Shown here: piece by piece, positions 34,041-43,521 of the stretch
Layout of the letters: the number at the start of each line of letters is the position of its first letter
How positions within the stretch are numbered: position 1 is the first letter of the stretch
Assembly (NCBI RefSeq): GCF_002223055.1
Contig: NZ_NKFL01000002.1
Coordinates: 1-64,000 of the forward strand
Source: Burkholderia sp. HI2500
Lineage (GTDB): Bacteria > Pseudomonadota > Gammaproteobacteria > Burkholderiales > Burkholderiaceae
Direction: 5' to 3'
Length of the DNA: 64,000 bases
Notes under the pieces: model-generated
The model's input: the letters and a program-made list of their open reading frames with translations, nothing else
Told to the model about the DNA's origin: nothing
The model's database searches: none
Position numbers and translations under genes: made by a program

Positions 34041-35603
34041 TCAATGCCCCATCGCCGGCCCCGCCCCCTTCCTCGGCTTGGTGACCCACACGAGCGCCGC
34101 GAGCGCGCCGAACATGAACGCGGACAGCAGGAAGAAGTCGTTGGTCGCCATCATGAAGCCCTGCTGCGTGACGAGCTGGTTGAGCTGCGCATTGGCCGTC
34201 TGGCCGACGATGCCGAGCTGCGACAGCGCGCCCTGGTAGTCGGTCGTGTTCTGCGCATACACGCTCACCGATTCCGACAGTCGCGCGTGGTGGTAGATCG
34301 CGTCGTTCTCCCAGAACGTCGAGCTCGCCGCGGTGCCGATCGCGCCGGACAGCGTGCGCAGGAAGTTCGACAGCCCCGACGCGCTCGCGAGCCGGTCGTC
34401 GGAGATGCTCGACAGCGTGATCGTCGTCATCGGCACGAAGAAGCACGCGACGCCGATCCCCTGCACGAGCCGCGGCAGGATCACGTGGTTGAACGGCACG
34501 TCGAGCGTAAACGTCGAGTTCCAGATCGACACGCCGGCGAACACGATGAACGCGAAGCTCGCGACCATCCGCAGGTCGAGCCGGTGCATGTTGCGGCCGA
34601 TCAGCGGCGACAGCACGAGCGCGAGCAGCCCGACCGGCGCGGTCGCAAGGCCGGCCTTGCCGGCCGTGTAGCCCATCACCGTCTGCAGCCACAGCGGGAA
34701 GATCACGACCGAGCCGAAGAACGCCATGAAGCCGAACGAGATGATCATCGCGCCGAGCGCGAAGTTGCGGTCCTTGAACAGCGACAGGTCGACCACCGGC
34801 TCCTTCTCGGTCGCCTCCCACACGAGCATGAACGCGAGCGACACGACCGCGATCAGTGCGAGCGCGACGATGAACGTCGAGTTGAACCAGTCACGGTCCT
34901 TGCCGAGGTCGAGCATCATCTGCAGGCACGACACGCCGATCACGAGCAGTGCCAGGCCGATCGCGTCGATCCGCTGCTTCGACGTCTTCGTCTCGCGGCC
35001 GCGCAGCAGGAAATACGCGCAGGTCGCCGAGAAGATGCCGATCGGCAGGTTGATGTAGAAGATCCACGGCCACGTGTAGTTGTCGCTGATCCAGCCGCCC
35101 AGCAACGGGCCGAAGATCGGTGCGACGATCACCGTCATCGCCCATAGCCCGAGCGCGAGCCCGCGCTTCGCGGGCGGGTAGCTGCGCATCAGGATCGTTT
35201 GCGACAGCGGCACCATCGGCCCCGACACGAGGCCCTGCAGCAGCCGGAACGCGATCAGCGTCTCGAAGTTGCTCGCGAGGCCGCACAGCGCCGACGCGAC
35301 CGTGAACGCGAGCACCGACAGCGTGAACAGCCGCACCTCGCCGACCCGCCGCGCGAGCCAGCCGGTGAGCGGCACCGCGATCGCGGACGCCACCGAGTAC
35401 GACGAGATCACCCAGGTGCCTTCGCTCGTCGCGACGCCGAGGCTGCCGGAAATGGTCGGCACCGCGACGTTCGCGATCGACGTGTCGAGCACTTCCATGA
35501 AGGTGCCGAGCGCGAGCCCGACGGTGAGCAGCGCGAGCGCACCGCCAGACAACGGCGCGGGTTCGGCGGCGGGGGCGGCGGTGGATGCCGTGGTGGCGGA
35601 CAT
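34041..35603 (-). CDS. DHA2-family multidrug efflux MFS transporter (EmrB-like)
   Basis: A 520-residue, 14-helix major facilitator. Motif C-type and DHA2 signatures are visible: GTFMEVLDTSIANVAVPTISG, LTGWLARRVGEVRLF, FRLLQGLVSGPMVPLSQ, and GPLLGGWISDNYTWPWIFYINLPIG. The EmrB group normally works with an EmrA periplasmic adaptor; none is encoded here. It is convergent with the LysR gene and lies downstream of a MarR gene on the same strand (177-bp gap). Confidence 0.9.
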   Translation of the reverse strand: MSATTASTAAPAAEPAPLSGGALALLTVGLALGTFMEVLDTSIANVAVPTISGSLGVATSEGTWVISSYSVASAIAVPLTGWLARRVGEVRLFTLSVLAFTVASALCGLASNFETLIAFRLLQGLVSGPMVPLSQTILMRSYPPAKRGLALGLWAMTVIVAPIFGPLLGGWISDNYTWPWIFYINLPIGIFSATCAYFLLRGRETKTSKQRIDAIGLALLVIGVSCLQMMLDLGKDRDWFNSTFIVALALIAVVSLAFMLVWEATEKEPVVDLSLFKDRNFALGAMIISFGFMAFFGSVVIFPLWLQTVMGYTAGKAGLATAPVGLLALVLSPLIGRNMHRLDLRMVASFAFIVFAGVSIWNSTFTLDVPFNHVILPRLVQGIGVACFFVPMTTITLSSISDDRLASASGLSNFLRTLSGAIGTAASSTFWENDAIYHHARLSESVSVYAQNTTDYQGALSQLGIVGQTANAQLNQLVTQQGFMMATNDFFLLSAFMFGALAALVWVTKPRKGAGPAMGH

Positions 35604-35780
35604 CGGAATCTCCTAGACGCGGCGCGCGCGACGCGCCGGCACAACGCACGGGTGTGCGCCGCAGCGCAACCCGGCCGGGTGGAACGGATCAACGGAAAAA
35701 GGGAGCGCGTGCCCTGTCATCTTCTGCCCAGACAGATAAATAAGCGAGTGTTTAACCTAGACATAGGGCCTCCGCGCACA

Positions 35781-36272
35781 TCAGCTGTCCGCTTCGTCGT
35801 CGGGTTTCGGGCACCCGGCCGAGCCGGGCCCGTTGGCGATGAAGCGCTGCAACAGACCGGTGAGCGTCGCGAGCTCGTCGGCCGAGAAGCCGTCGAGCTG
35901 CGCGTTGAGCGCGGTCGCGATCAGCGACGGCAGCGCACGCGCGGCTTCGGCGCCGCGTTCGGTCAGCGTCAGCTCGATCATCCGACGGTCCTGCTCGCTG
36001 CGCGAGCGGGCGACCAGCCCCTTGCGTTCGAGGCGGTCGAGCATCCGCGTCATCGAACCGCTGTCGTACGACATCTTGCGGGACAGCTCGAACGGCGTGC
36101 GCGCATAGCCGCGCGACAGCAGTAGGATCACGCCGATCTGCTGCGCGGTGAGGTCGAGCGGCTCGAGCGCACGGTCCATCCGCTCGACGAGCGCCTGCTT
36201 CGCCTTCGACAGGTAATAGCCGAGGCTCGTTTCCAGCGCGATGTTCTCGGGATCGTAGAGGCCGCCGGTCAT
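35781..36272 (-). CDS. MarR-family transcriptional regulator
   Basis: A 163-residue winged-helix repressor: LDLTAQQIGVILLLSRG, then ELSRKMSYDSGSMTRMLDRLERKGLVARSRSEQDRRMIEL, containing the recognition helix and the DRR wing. The ORF reaches 36386, but an operator/promoter lies at 36319-36348, so the ATG at 36272 (MTGGLYDPEN) is preferred; it has no strong ribosome site. It probably represses itself and the adjacent efflux genes in response to aromatic compounds (inference). Confidence 0.85.
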   Translation of the reverse strand: MTGGLYDPENIALETSLGYYLSKAKQALVERMDRALEPLDLTAQQIGVILLLSRGYARTPFELSRKMSYDSGSMTRMLDRLERKGLVARSRSEQDRRMIELTLTERGAEAARALPSLIATALNAQLDGFSADELATLTGLLQRFIANGPGSAGCPKPDDEADS

Positions 36273-36318
36273 GCGATTGCGCACGCAGCAATAGTGCGTT
36301 TCAGATTTAAACGCGCCC

Positions 36319-36348
36319 AGTATCTTGAAAATTGATTGCATAGTCAAT
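36319..36348 (-). promoter_or_regulatory. MarR promoter overlapped by a palindromic operator
   Basis: On the minus strand TTGACT (complement of 36342-36347) and GATACT (complement of 36319-36324) are 17 bp apart. The dyad ATTGA-N8-TCAAT (36331-36348) covers the -35, a placement typical of MarR autorepression. Confidence 0.6.
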
Positions 36349-36446
36349 ATTATTTGAGGCAACCAGTTACGACGTGCATGTTGCACTGCCGGAGACTATG
36401 TTCTGACCGATGCGCCCGCGCTGCGGGCACCCCGAGGATGTTCGCG

Positions 36447-36731
36447 ATGCTGTTCCTGAAAAATGCCGCCGGCGCGCTGCGCCGCAACCTGACCGATACC
36501 GCTCATCATGCGTTCTCCGGGCCGCACCGCGGCTGGAAGATCGCGCTGTACGTGACGATGCTGGTGGTACCGGGCGGCTCGCTCGCGGCGCTCGGGTTCG
36601 CATGGTTCGATCATCGCCGGCAGCGCAACGCGAAAGACGGCGCTCGCCGCACGGGCCAGCCGGCCGCGACGGAGCCGTCGACATGGCGGTCCGCCGCCGA
36701 GCCGCTCCCGCTGCCCGCGCGCTGCCACTGA
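36447..36731 (+). CDS. unknown small single-helix membrane protein
   Basis: Not recognised. The 94 residues include one membrane helix (KIALYVTMLVVPGGSLAALGFAWF) and a basic C-terminal tail rich in Arg, Pro and Ala. A GAGGA lies about 8 bp before the ATG at 36447; an ATG at 36438 is too close to it. It is divergent from the MarR gene and could share its operator region. Confidence 0.5.
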   Translation: MLFLKNAAGALRRNLTDTAHHAFSGPHRGWKIALYVTMLVVPGGSLAALGFAWFDHRRQRNAKDGARRTGQPAATEPSTWRSAAEPLPLPARCH

Positions 36732-37007
36732 CCGCTGACCGTGCGCGTCCCCCGCCTTCCTGGCTGCACCGCCTGAGCGCCGACCGCGCCCCGCACGGCC
36801 GGCGTCGCATCCCTGTCTTCCCGTCAGCTGGCCGTAATGGCCGGTAAACCGGCCGCTCGCGCCGGTAACACATTCCTGTCCTTGTGCACCGTACCCTTGG
36901 GGCTGCGCAGCTTTCCCGCCGTCAGTTACCATTTGTCCGCCAGCGGCACGACGACCGCATCGCGCGACGCCGCTCGCCGGACGTCGCGCCCAGACAGGAA
37001 AACCACC

Positions 37008-38579
37008 ATGCCGTACGCCTCCCTCCCGCGCGCCCTTCGCCCGCTGAGCGCCGCCGTCGCCGTCGCGACGGCCGTGCTGCTCGCCGGCTGCGCCGTCGGG
37101 CCCGACTATCACCGGCCCGACACGTCGATCCCCGCCGCCTACAAGGAAGCGCCGGCCGGCTGGAAGGTCGCGCAGCCCGCCGACCGCACCGACCGCGGTG
37201 CGTGGTGGACGGTCTACAACGATCCGCAGCTCGATGCGCTGATCGGCAGGCTCAACGCGTCGAACCAGACCATCGCGCAATCGGCGGCCGCGTACCGGCA
37301 GGCGCGCGCGCTCGTCACCGAGGCGCGGGCCGCGTATTTCCCGACCGTCGGGCTGACCGCGTCGGGCTCGCGCGCCCGCACGCCGCGCACGTCGGTGTCG
37401 TCGGGTTCGTCGTCGAGCTTCGGCAGCGGTTCGTCCGGCTCGATCAACAACAGCTACAGCGTCGGCCTCGACGCGAGCTGGGAACCGGACCTGTGGGGCA
37501 AGGTGAGTCGCACCGTCAGCGCGCAGCGTGCCGGCGAAGCGGCCGCCGCGGCCGATCTCGCGAACGCGCGGCTGTCGCAGCAGGCGCTGCTCGCGCAGAC
37601 CTATTTCCAGCTGCGCACGTCCGATACGCTGCAGAAGCTGCTCGACGACACCGTGAAGTCGTACGAACAGTCGCTGAAACTCACGCAGAACCAGTACGCG
37701 CAGGGCGTCGCCGCACGTGCGGACGTGATCCAGGCGCAGACGCAGCTGCAGAGCGCGCAGGCCGCATCGATCGACAACGGCGTGGCCCGCGCGCAGTACG
37801 AGCATGCAATCGCGACGCTGATCGGCGAACCGGCGTCCACTTTCTCGCTGCCGCCGAATCCGCTCACCGCCGAGCCGCCGATCACGCCGGTCGACGTGCC
37901 GTCCGCGATCCTCGAGCGCCGGCCCGACATCGCGGCGGCCGAGCGCCGTGCGGCGGCCGCGAACGAGCAGATCGGCGTCGCGATCGCCGCGTTCTTCCCG
38001 ACGCTCACGCTGTCGGCCACCGGTGGCTTCCAGAGCTCGGTGTGGTCGCAGCTGTTCACGCTGCCGGCGCGCTTCTGGACGGTCGGCCCGCAGCTCGCGG
38101 CCACGCTGTTCGACGCCGGCCTGCGCGCCGCGCAGACCGACGCCGCGCGTGCGACCTACGACCAGGACGTCGCCGCGTACCGCCTCGCGGTGCTCACCGC
38201 GTTCCAGGACGTCGAGGACAACCTCGCGTCGCAGCGCATCCTCGCGCAGGAAATCGACGTGCAGCGGCAGGCCGTCGACAGCGCCGAGCATTCGCTCGCG
38301 ATCGTCACGAACCAGTACAAGGCCGGCACGGTCGCCTACCTGAACGTGCTGACCGCGCAGACCACCGCGTTCACCGCGCAGCAGAAGCTCGCGACGATCG
38401 CCGGGCAGCGGATGACGTCGTCGGTCGGGCTCGTGAAGGCGCTCGGCGGCGGCTGGAACGTCGCGGAGATGGCGCGCGAGAACGGCGACGTTGCGGCGCC
38501 TGCACCGGTGCCGGCGTCCGGTGCGGCCGCGCCCGCGGCCACCGCACCGGCGGTCGCCGCGCCGCTCGCGCAGAAGTAG
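37008..38579 (+). CDS. NodT-family RND/MFS efflux outer-membrane lipoprotein
   Basis: A 523-residue TolC-like outer-membrane factor. The lipobox LAGC (Cys about residue 28) is followed by AVGPDYHRPDTSIPAAYKE, standard for NodT proteins. Two similar coiled-coil halves follow, with QALLAQTYFQLRTSD and SNEQIGVAIAAFFPTLTLSATGGFQ-like segments, and an Ala/Pro-rich tail. An AGGAA site precedes the ATG at 37008. It is likely the exit duct of the efflux locus controlled by the MarR protein; its inner partner may be elsewhere. Confidence 0.92.
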   Translation: MPYASLPRALRPLSAAVAVATAVLLAGCAVGPDYHRPDTSIPAAYKEAPAGWKVAQPADRTDRGAWWTVYNDPQLDALIGRLNASNQTIAQSAAAYRQARALVTEARAAYFPTVGLTASGSRARTPRTSVSSGSSSSFGSGSSGSINNSYSVGLDASWEPDLWGKVSRTVSAQRAGEAAAAADLANARLSQQALLAQTYFQLRTSDTLQKLLDDTVKSYEQSLKLTQNQYAQGVAARADVIQAQTQLQSAQAASIDNGVARAQYEHAIATLIGEPASTFSLPPNPLTAEPPITPVDVPSAILERRPDIAAAERRAAAANEQIGVAIAAFFPTLTLSATGGFQSSVWSQLFTLPARFWTVGPQLAATLFDAGLRAAQTDAARATYDQDVAAYRLAVLTAFQDVEDNLASQRILAQEIDVQRQAVDSAEHSLAIVTNQYKAGTVAYLNVLTAQTTAFTAQQKLATIAGQRMTSSVGLVKALGGGWNVAEMARENGDVAAPAPVPASGAAAPAATAPAVAAPLAQK

Positions 38580-38588
38580 GAAGGGAAG

Positions 38589-38619
38589 GGCGACGCGCGC
38601 GTCAGCGCTGCGCGTCGCC
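38589..38619. other. hairpin between convergent efflux and gspN genes
   Basis: A 9-bp stem GGCGACGCG (38589-38597) with CGCGTCGCC (38611-38619) spans the gspN stop in its loop. It has no T run, so it may block read-through or protect 3' ends, but is not a classic terminator. Confidence 0.4.
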
Positions 38620-39426
38620 GAAGATCAGCGATACCTCGTTGTTGCCGATCGGGTGACCGAGCAGGTTCAGCAGCCCCGCGAGGTTCGCCTGCTGCTCGGG
38701 CGCCGAGTGCGCGGTGCCGCGGAACGAGCCCTGGCCCGGGCCGAAGGTGCCGTGGCCGTCGAGGAACAGCGGGCCCTGCGTCGTCGACAGGTCGAGATCG
38801 GCGGCGGCCCCCTTCGCCTGCAGCACCGCGCGGTACGAACCGAGCGGCTTCACGCGCGAGACGCGCGAACTCATCGACTCGATCGTCACCGTCAGCTGGC
38901 CGAACGCGTTGTTGCCGATCAGGCGCCAGTCGCTCCAGCCGAGCCGCACGTCGCCCTGCAGGTCGAGCGTGTTGAACGGTGTGCCAAGCCCCGCGAGCAG
39001 CGACGCGGGCACGGCCATCGTGCCCGCCGACAGCACCGCGCCGCGCCACGTCGCATCGAGCGTGACCGCGTCGGGCATCGCCTCGGTCTGCCGCATGCGC
39101 ATCTGCACGCGCCCGGTCAGCAGCGGCCAGAAGCGCGTGGTCCATTCGACCCGGCCGGGCAGCAGCGTCGCCGCGCTCTGGTCAGCCCCCGGCGCGAGCA
39201 TCAGCGTGCCCGAGCCGTGCCACAGCGACCCGTCGGGATCGACGAGATTCACGTGCCCGCCGGTCGCGCGCGCGAACTGCGGCGCGATCCACGCGGCCGG
39301 CGCAAGTGCGACGAGCGTCACCGCCGTCGCCAGGCCGCCCGCCAGTACCCACGGCAATGCGGTGGCGAGCCGCTTGATCCCCGGCCTCATCGGCCGACCG
39401 CCACTTGCGTCGTCCAACTGCGTCAT
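38602..39426 (-). CDS. gspN: type II secretion system protein N (GspN)
   Basis: A 274-residue protein: one N-terminal membrane helix (LPWVLAGGLATAVTLVALAPAAW) and a periplasmic GspN domain (GSLWHGSGTLML, DVRLGWSDWRLIGNNAFGQLTVTIESMSS). The ATG at 39426 overlaps the gspM stop by 4 bp and is preferred over 39390. GspN is an accessory of the inner-membrane platform. It ends the gspGHIJKLMN run. Confidence 0.88.
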   Translation of the reverse strand: MTQLDDASGGRPMRPGIKRLATALPWVLAGGLATAVTLVALAPAAWIAPQFARATGGHVNLVDPDGSLWHGSGTLMLAPGADQSAATLLPGRVEWTTRFWPLLTGRVQMRMRQTEAMPDAVTLDATWRGAVLSAGTMAVPASLLAGLGTPFNTLDLQGDVRLGWSDWRLIGNNAFGQLTVTIESMSSRVSRVKPLGSYRAVLQAKGAAADLDLSTTQGPLFLDGHGTFGPGQGSFRGTAHSAPEQQANLAGLLNLLGHPIGNNEVSLIFGDAQR

Positions 39427-39929
39427 TTCTGCGTAGACGGTTGCATCACGGCCGTCAGGTCGACCTGGCCATCGTCCTTCAGCGCGGTGGCATGCGCCTC
39501 GCCGACCTGCACCTTGAACTGCCGGCGCGCATCGTCGAGCCACTGCGTCCACGCCGGGAACGACACGTTCTTCATCTGGATCTGCACGCCGTTGCCGACG
39601 ATCTGCACCTGCGCGCCCTGCAGCCCGTGATCGGACAGCGACGCGGTCAGTGCGTCCTTCAGCGCGAGGCCGGTCGGCGCCACGCCCTGCGCGGCGGCCG
39701 TCAGCGACTTCGCCTCGTTCGCCTGCGCGGTCATCTGCGCCAGCTCGCGGCGCATCGTCGGCAGCTCGCGCTGGATCCGCGCGCGGCCTTCCTGCGCGGG
39801 CGACCACAGCACCGAATACGCGATCGCGACCGCCAGCACGGCGCCGCCCCAGCCGAGCAGCATCTTTTCGCGCTGGGAGCGCTCGCCCCAGAACTGGGCC
39901 AGCGTCTGGTTCAGTTGTTCCGTCTTCAT
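39423..39929 (-). CDS. gspM: type II secretion system protein M (GspM)
   Basis: A 168-residue single-pass protein with helix LLGWGGAVLAVAIAYSVLWSP after a short cytoplasmic tail, then a periplasmic ferredoxin-like domain. It partners GspL in the inner-membrane platform. The ATG overlaps the gspL stop by 4 bp. Confidence 0.92.
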   Translation of the reverse strand: MKTEQLNQTLAQFWGERSQREKMLLGWGGAVLAVAIAYSVLWSPAQEGRARIQRELPTMRRELAQMTAQANEAKSLTAAAQGVAPTGLALKDALTASLSDHGLQGAQVQIVGNGVQIQMKNVSFPAWTQWLDDARRQFKVQVGEAHATALKDDGQVDLTAVMQPSTQK

Positions 39930-41287
39930 GAGCGGCTCCGGATCGTCCATTTGCCCGTGTTGCTGTCGACTTCGCCGGACAGTCCGTTACGCGCGAGGCG
40001 CTGCGTGAAATCGGGATCGACCTTGACCTCGGGCTTGAAGCCGACGTCGAGCCGCCGGTCGTGATAGTCGAGCGACGCGATGCCGTTCAGCGGCAGTGCG
40101 CCCATCGAGCGCGACAGCCCGCTCGCCAGCGCGAGGAAATCGTTCGGCGACAGTTCGCCGGCCGCGAGACGCAACTGGTCGAGCTGGCGCTGCATCTGCG
40201 CGGGCGGATCGAGCACCGTCGTCGTTTTCGGGAATGCGGACAGCAGCGTCTCGGTGATCTGCGCGGACAGCGCATCGCGCTCGCGCGACAGCTTCCACCA
40301 GTGCAGGTTCATCCCGATCACCGCCACGCCGAGCGTCGCCGCGACGAGCGCGAGCGGCACGCGCAGGCGCTTCACCGTCGCGCGGTCGAAGCGCCACGGC
40401 TGCGATTCGAATTCGAACTGGCACAGGTCGAACTTCTCGGTCAGCGCGCGCCGCGCGAACGCGTCGAACGACAGCGGCGCGGCGCCCGGCAGCAGCGGGC
40501 CGCCGTCGGTGCGTCCGACCGATGCCAGGCGCGGCTCCGCGCCCGGTTCGCCGAGTTCGTACAGTTCGACGTCGCCGCCGCCTGCCAGCGCAGCCAGTGT
40601 GCCGGCAGCACGCGACGCGGGCGCCGCGAAGCCTTCGCCGAGCGCACCGCGCGCGACCGCGAGTTCGAGGCGCGGCGCACCGGCCGCAGCCGGCAGCGCG
40701 CCGGCTTCGACGAGCACCGGCTCGACCGCTGCCGCGAGGCCGAGCACCGCGGCCACCGTCGCCGGACGGGCGGGCGGCGCCTCGACGGCGTCGGCAGCAA
40801 CCGCGGCGGCATCGACTTCGCTGTCGGCCGGCGCGGCGGTGACGTGCGGCGCCGGCAGGCAGCGGGTCGCGGGCACCGCGCTCAGGTGCCGGTGGCCGGC
40901 CGCCGTGAACGCGTCGCAGATCGTGCGGAACCACGCGCGATCGACGACGGCCAGCACGCGGCGCCCGTCGGGCAGCGCGTCCGGATCGAGCGCGATATGG
41001 CAGCCGAGCGGATCCTGGATCAGCTGATCCTCGACGATGTTGGGCAGCGCCTGGCGCAGCTTCGGTCCCTTCAGCGGCGGCACGGTCGCGGCCAGCAGCA
41101 GCACGTCGCGCGCGGCGACGATCAGCACGGTCGCATTCGCGCGCGGCAGCAACGCAAGCGCGGCGCGTCCGGCGCGCTGCACGTGGCCGGCCTTGTCGAC
41201 GAGCGTGAACGGCAGCTCGGGCCACTGCCATTCCTGCAACGGCACGGCAGGCTCGCGCGGCGGCAAAGAAACAATCAACGTGCTCAC
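39926..41287 (-). CDS. gspL: type II secretion system protein L (GspL)
   Basis: A 453-residue protein: cytoplasmic actin-like domain that recruits the GspE ATPase (VPPLKGPKLRQALPNIVEDQL, LDPDALPDGRRVLAVVDRAW), an Ala-rich linker (about 155-195), one membrane helix (VPLALVAATLGVAVIGMNLHWW) and a periplasmic ferredoxin-like domain. It is 26 bp after gspK. Confidence 0.93.
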   Translation of the reverse strand: MSTLIVSLPPREPAVPLQEWQWPELPFTLVDKAGHVQRAGRAALALLPRANATVLIVAARDVLLLAATVPPLKGPKLRQALPNIVEDQLIQDPLGCHIALDPDALPDGRRVLAVVDRAWFRTICDAFTAAGHRHLSAVPATRCLPAPHVTAAPADSEVDAAAVAADAVEAPPARPATVAAVLGLAAAVEPVLVEAGALPAAAGAPRLELAVARGALGEGFAAPASRAAGTLAALAGGGDVELYELGEPGAEPRLASVGRTDGGPLLPGAAPLSFDAFARRALTEKFDLCQFEFESQPWRFDRATVKRLRVPLALVAATLGVAVIGMNLHWWKLSRERDALSAQITETLLSAFPKTTTVLDPPAQMQRQLDQLRLAAGELSPNDFLALASGLSRSMGALPLNGIASLDYHDRRLDVGFKPEVKVDPDFTQRLARNGLSGEVDSNTGKWTIRSRS

Positions 41288-41313
41288 AAGAGCTCCTCTC
41301 CCGATTGGCGTCG

Positions 41314-42450
41314 TTATAGCTGGTCGCGAATGCGCACGACCCGTGTCGAGTGCGTGGTCGGATCACGATACACGAGCGAGGTGCGATCAACCTCCGCCCG
41401 GTCATGCTGGATCCGGCCATGCACGATGAAATAGCTCGAATTGACGTCGATGACGCTCGAGTCGAGCGTCACGTTCGGCGCACCGGCGCCGCGCAGCGCG
41501 AGCTGCACGTCGCCGACGTTGCGGAAAAACACGGTCTCGCGGCGCGACACGAGCGCCTGCGCGGACGACACGCTCATCCCCGGCATCAGCGCCGCGATCA
41601 CCTCGGCCGGCGTGGTGTTCATGTTCACGGGCGTGGTAGTCGGCAGCACGGTGACGAACGGGCGCAACCGCGCGACCATCTCGGGCGTCACGCCGTCGAC
41701 GTCGAGCAGGCTGTCGACGCCCGTCATCATCAGCGGCGCGGGCCCGCGATCGCCGCCCGTCATGCCGGGATCGTCGGTGAAGCCGCCGCCGCCTTGCTGA
41801 TCGGTCGTCACCGGCGCGGTGACCGGCGGCGCCGTACCGCCACCCGGCAGCGTCGGCATCTGGAAACGCGTCGCCGAATTCAGCAGGCTCGCGCGCACCT
41901 GCAGCGCGATGCGCTTCGCGAACGCGCCGTCGTAGCCGAGCGTCGTCAGCAGGCGCTGGAACGCCTGGACCTGCGTGACGTTCAACTGCAGCACGCCGGG
42001 CGCCGGCGACGCCACGAGGTTGCGCAGGTTGAACTTCGCCTGCGCGTCCTCGATCGAGCCGGAGAGATAGGTGTCTTCGCCGCCGGCGTCGTTGGGCGCA
42101 CCGATCCGGCCGAGGAAGTCCGACAGCTTCGTCTTCGCGATCGGCACGCCCCAGATGCCGCCGAGATACGTGATGCCGGGCGCCGTATCGCCTTCGGAAC
42201 GCAGGATCATCCGGGTCCAGTCGAGCGCGCCGCGCGCGACCCACTGCGCCTGCGCGATCACGCGCTGGTTCTCGATCCGGCGGATCTGCACCTGCTGGCG
42301 CCACAGCATCCCCGAGACGAGGATCGCCGACAGCGCGACGACCAGCAGCGCGGTGATGATCGCCGCGCCGCGCTGGCGGCCGCGTGCCCGTGCGCGACCG
42401 GCGGCACGGGCAACCAATAATGAGCGGAGAGGGCGCGCGCGCATCGTCAT
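41314..42450 (-). CDS. gspK: type II secretion system minor pseudopilin K (GspK)
   Basis: A 378-residue pseudopilin. The cleavage site GRQRG-AAIITALLVVAL lacks the Glu at position 5, as is normal for GspK, which caps the pseudopilus. A large GspK domain follows (FNLRNLV, FQRLLTTLGY), with a Gly-rich insertion about residues 200-230. The ATG at 42450 overlaps the gspJ stop by 4 bp. Confidence 0.93.
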   Translation of the reverse strand: MTMRARPLRSLLVARAAGRARARGRQRGAAIITALLVVALSAILVSGMLWRQQVQIRRIENQRVIAQAQWVARGALDWTRMILRSEGDTAPGITYLGGIWGVPIAKTKLSDFLGRIGAPNDAGGEDTYLSGSIEDAQAKFNLRNLVASPAPGVLQLNVTQVQAFQRLLTTLGYDGAFAKRIALQVRASLLNSATRFQMPTLPGGGTAPPVTAPVTTDQQGGGGFTDDPGMTGGDRGPAPLMMTGVDSLLDVDGVTPEMVARLRPFVTVLPTTTPVNMNTTPAEVIAALMPGMSVSSAQALVSRRETVFFRNVGDVQLALRGAGAPNVTLDSSVIDVNSSYFIVHGRIQHDRAEVDRTSLVYRDPTTHSTRVVRIRDQL

Positions 42451-43136
42451 TCCCCGACGAGGAAGATGCGCGTGACCGGCACGCGCAGCGACGTCGCGCC
42501 GATGCTGACCTGCAGCCCCGTCACCGCACGGGCAGGCGGCGCGTTGCCGATCTGCGGCACCTTGAGCGCATCGTTGTTCTGCGCGAGCGCGTCGTTGGCC
42601 GTCTGCAGGTTGGTGGTCCAGCCCACGCGCGGCACGTACAGCTTCGCGTCGATCGCGCCGACGCCGCCCATCAGCGCGACCCAGCTCCAGCCTTCGACGC
42701 TGCTGTCCTTCAGCATGTTGCGCAGCCGGTTCGCGTCGTCGATCGGCGGCGATGCATAGCGCACGACGCGCCCGCCGGCGATCCGGTAGCGCACCACCTG
42801 CAGCCGCGGCGCCACGCCCGGCACCTCGAGTTCGCGGACGATCTGCAGCGTATTGCCGGCCACGCCGATCGCCGGCTGGCCGGCTTCGTCGTCGGTCGCG
42901 GCGAGCCGCGCGTCGATGCGCATCTGGTCGAACATCTGCGCGAACACGCGCTCGTCTTCCATCGCGGCCGCGACCTTGTCGCGACCGCGCATGATCTGGT
43001 CGAGCCCGCGCCACGCGAGGATCGCGACCACCGCGAGGATCGCGATCGCGATCATCAGCTCGATCAGCGTGAAGCCGCGGGCGGGGCGGGCGAGCGGGCG
43101 TCGCATCGGCGCGTCAGAGCGGACGGCTGGTTTCAT
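42447..43136 (-). CDS. gspJ: type II secretion system minor pseudopilin J (GspJ)
   Basis: A 229-residue pseudopilin with prepilin motif RPARG-FTLIELMIAIAIL (cleavage about residue 21) and a GspJ tip domain. The ATG at 43136 overlaps gspI by 23 bp; an ATG at 43106 would leave a 7-bp gap and is an alternative. Confidence 0.92.
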   Translation of the reverse strand: MKPAVRSDAPMRRPLARPARGFTLIELMIAIAILAVVAILAWRGLDQIMRGRDKVAAAMEDERVFAQMFDQMRIDARLAATDDEAGQPAIGVAGNTLQIVRELEVPGVAPRLQVVRYRIAGGRVVRYASPPIDDANRLRNMLKDSSVEGWSWVALMGGVGAIDAKLYVPRVGWTTNLQTANDALAQNNDALKVPQIGNAPPARAVTGLQVSIGATSLRVPVTRIFLVGE

Positions 43137-43521
43137 TCGCGACCACCGTCACCATTTGCGCGAGCACGCCGGTGTGCCCGGGCATGCTCACCGAAATCCG
43201 CACGCGCCGGAACACCGGGTTGGGCGTGGTGCTCACGCGCTGCGTGCAGACGAGCTGCACGTTGCCTTGCGAGCAGTCGAAACTCTGTTCGCCGATCTCC
43301 GGCCACGCGTGCGTGAGCCGCATCTGCGCGAGCGCGTTGTCGGCGCTCCAGCCGGCGAGCAGGCGGCGATGAAGATCGGACGCGTTGGTCGCCATCGTGC
43401 CGACCGCGCGGATCGATGCGGCGAGCGCGACCGCGATGATCGCGAGTGCGACCAGCACCTCGATCATCGTGAAACCGCGCGATGAAGAAACGGAAGAGGG
43501 CAGGCGACGACGCATCGTCAT
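43114..43521 (-). CDS. gspI: type II secretion system minor pseudopilin I (GspI)
   Basis: A 135-residue pseudopilin with SSRG-FTMIEVLVALAII at residues 14-29 and the GspI domain (NALAQMRLTHAWPEIGEQSF, ending FRRVRISVSMPG). The ATG at 43521 overlaps the gspH stop by 4 bp. Confidence 0.93.
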   Translation of the reverse strand: MTMRRRLPSSVSSSRGFTMIEVLVALAIIAVALAASIRAVGTMATNASDLHRRLLAGWSADNALAQMRLTHAWPEIGEQSFDCSQGNVQLVCTQRVSTTPNPVFRRVRISVSMPGHTGVLAQMVTVVANETSRPL

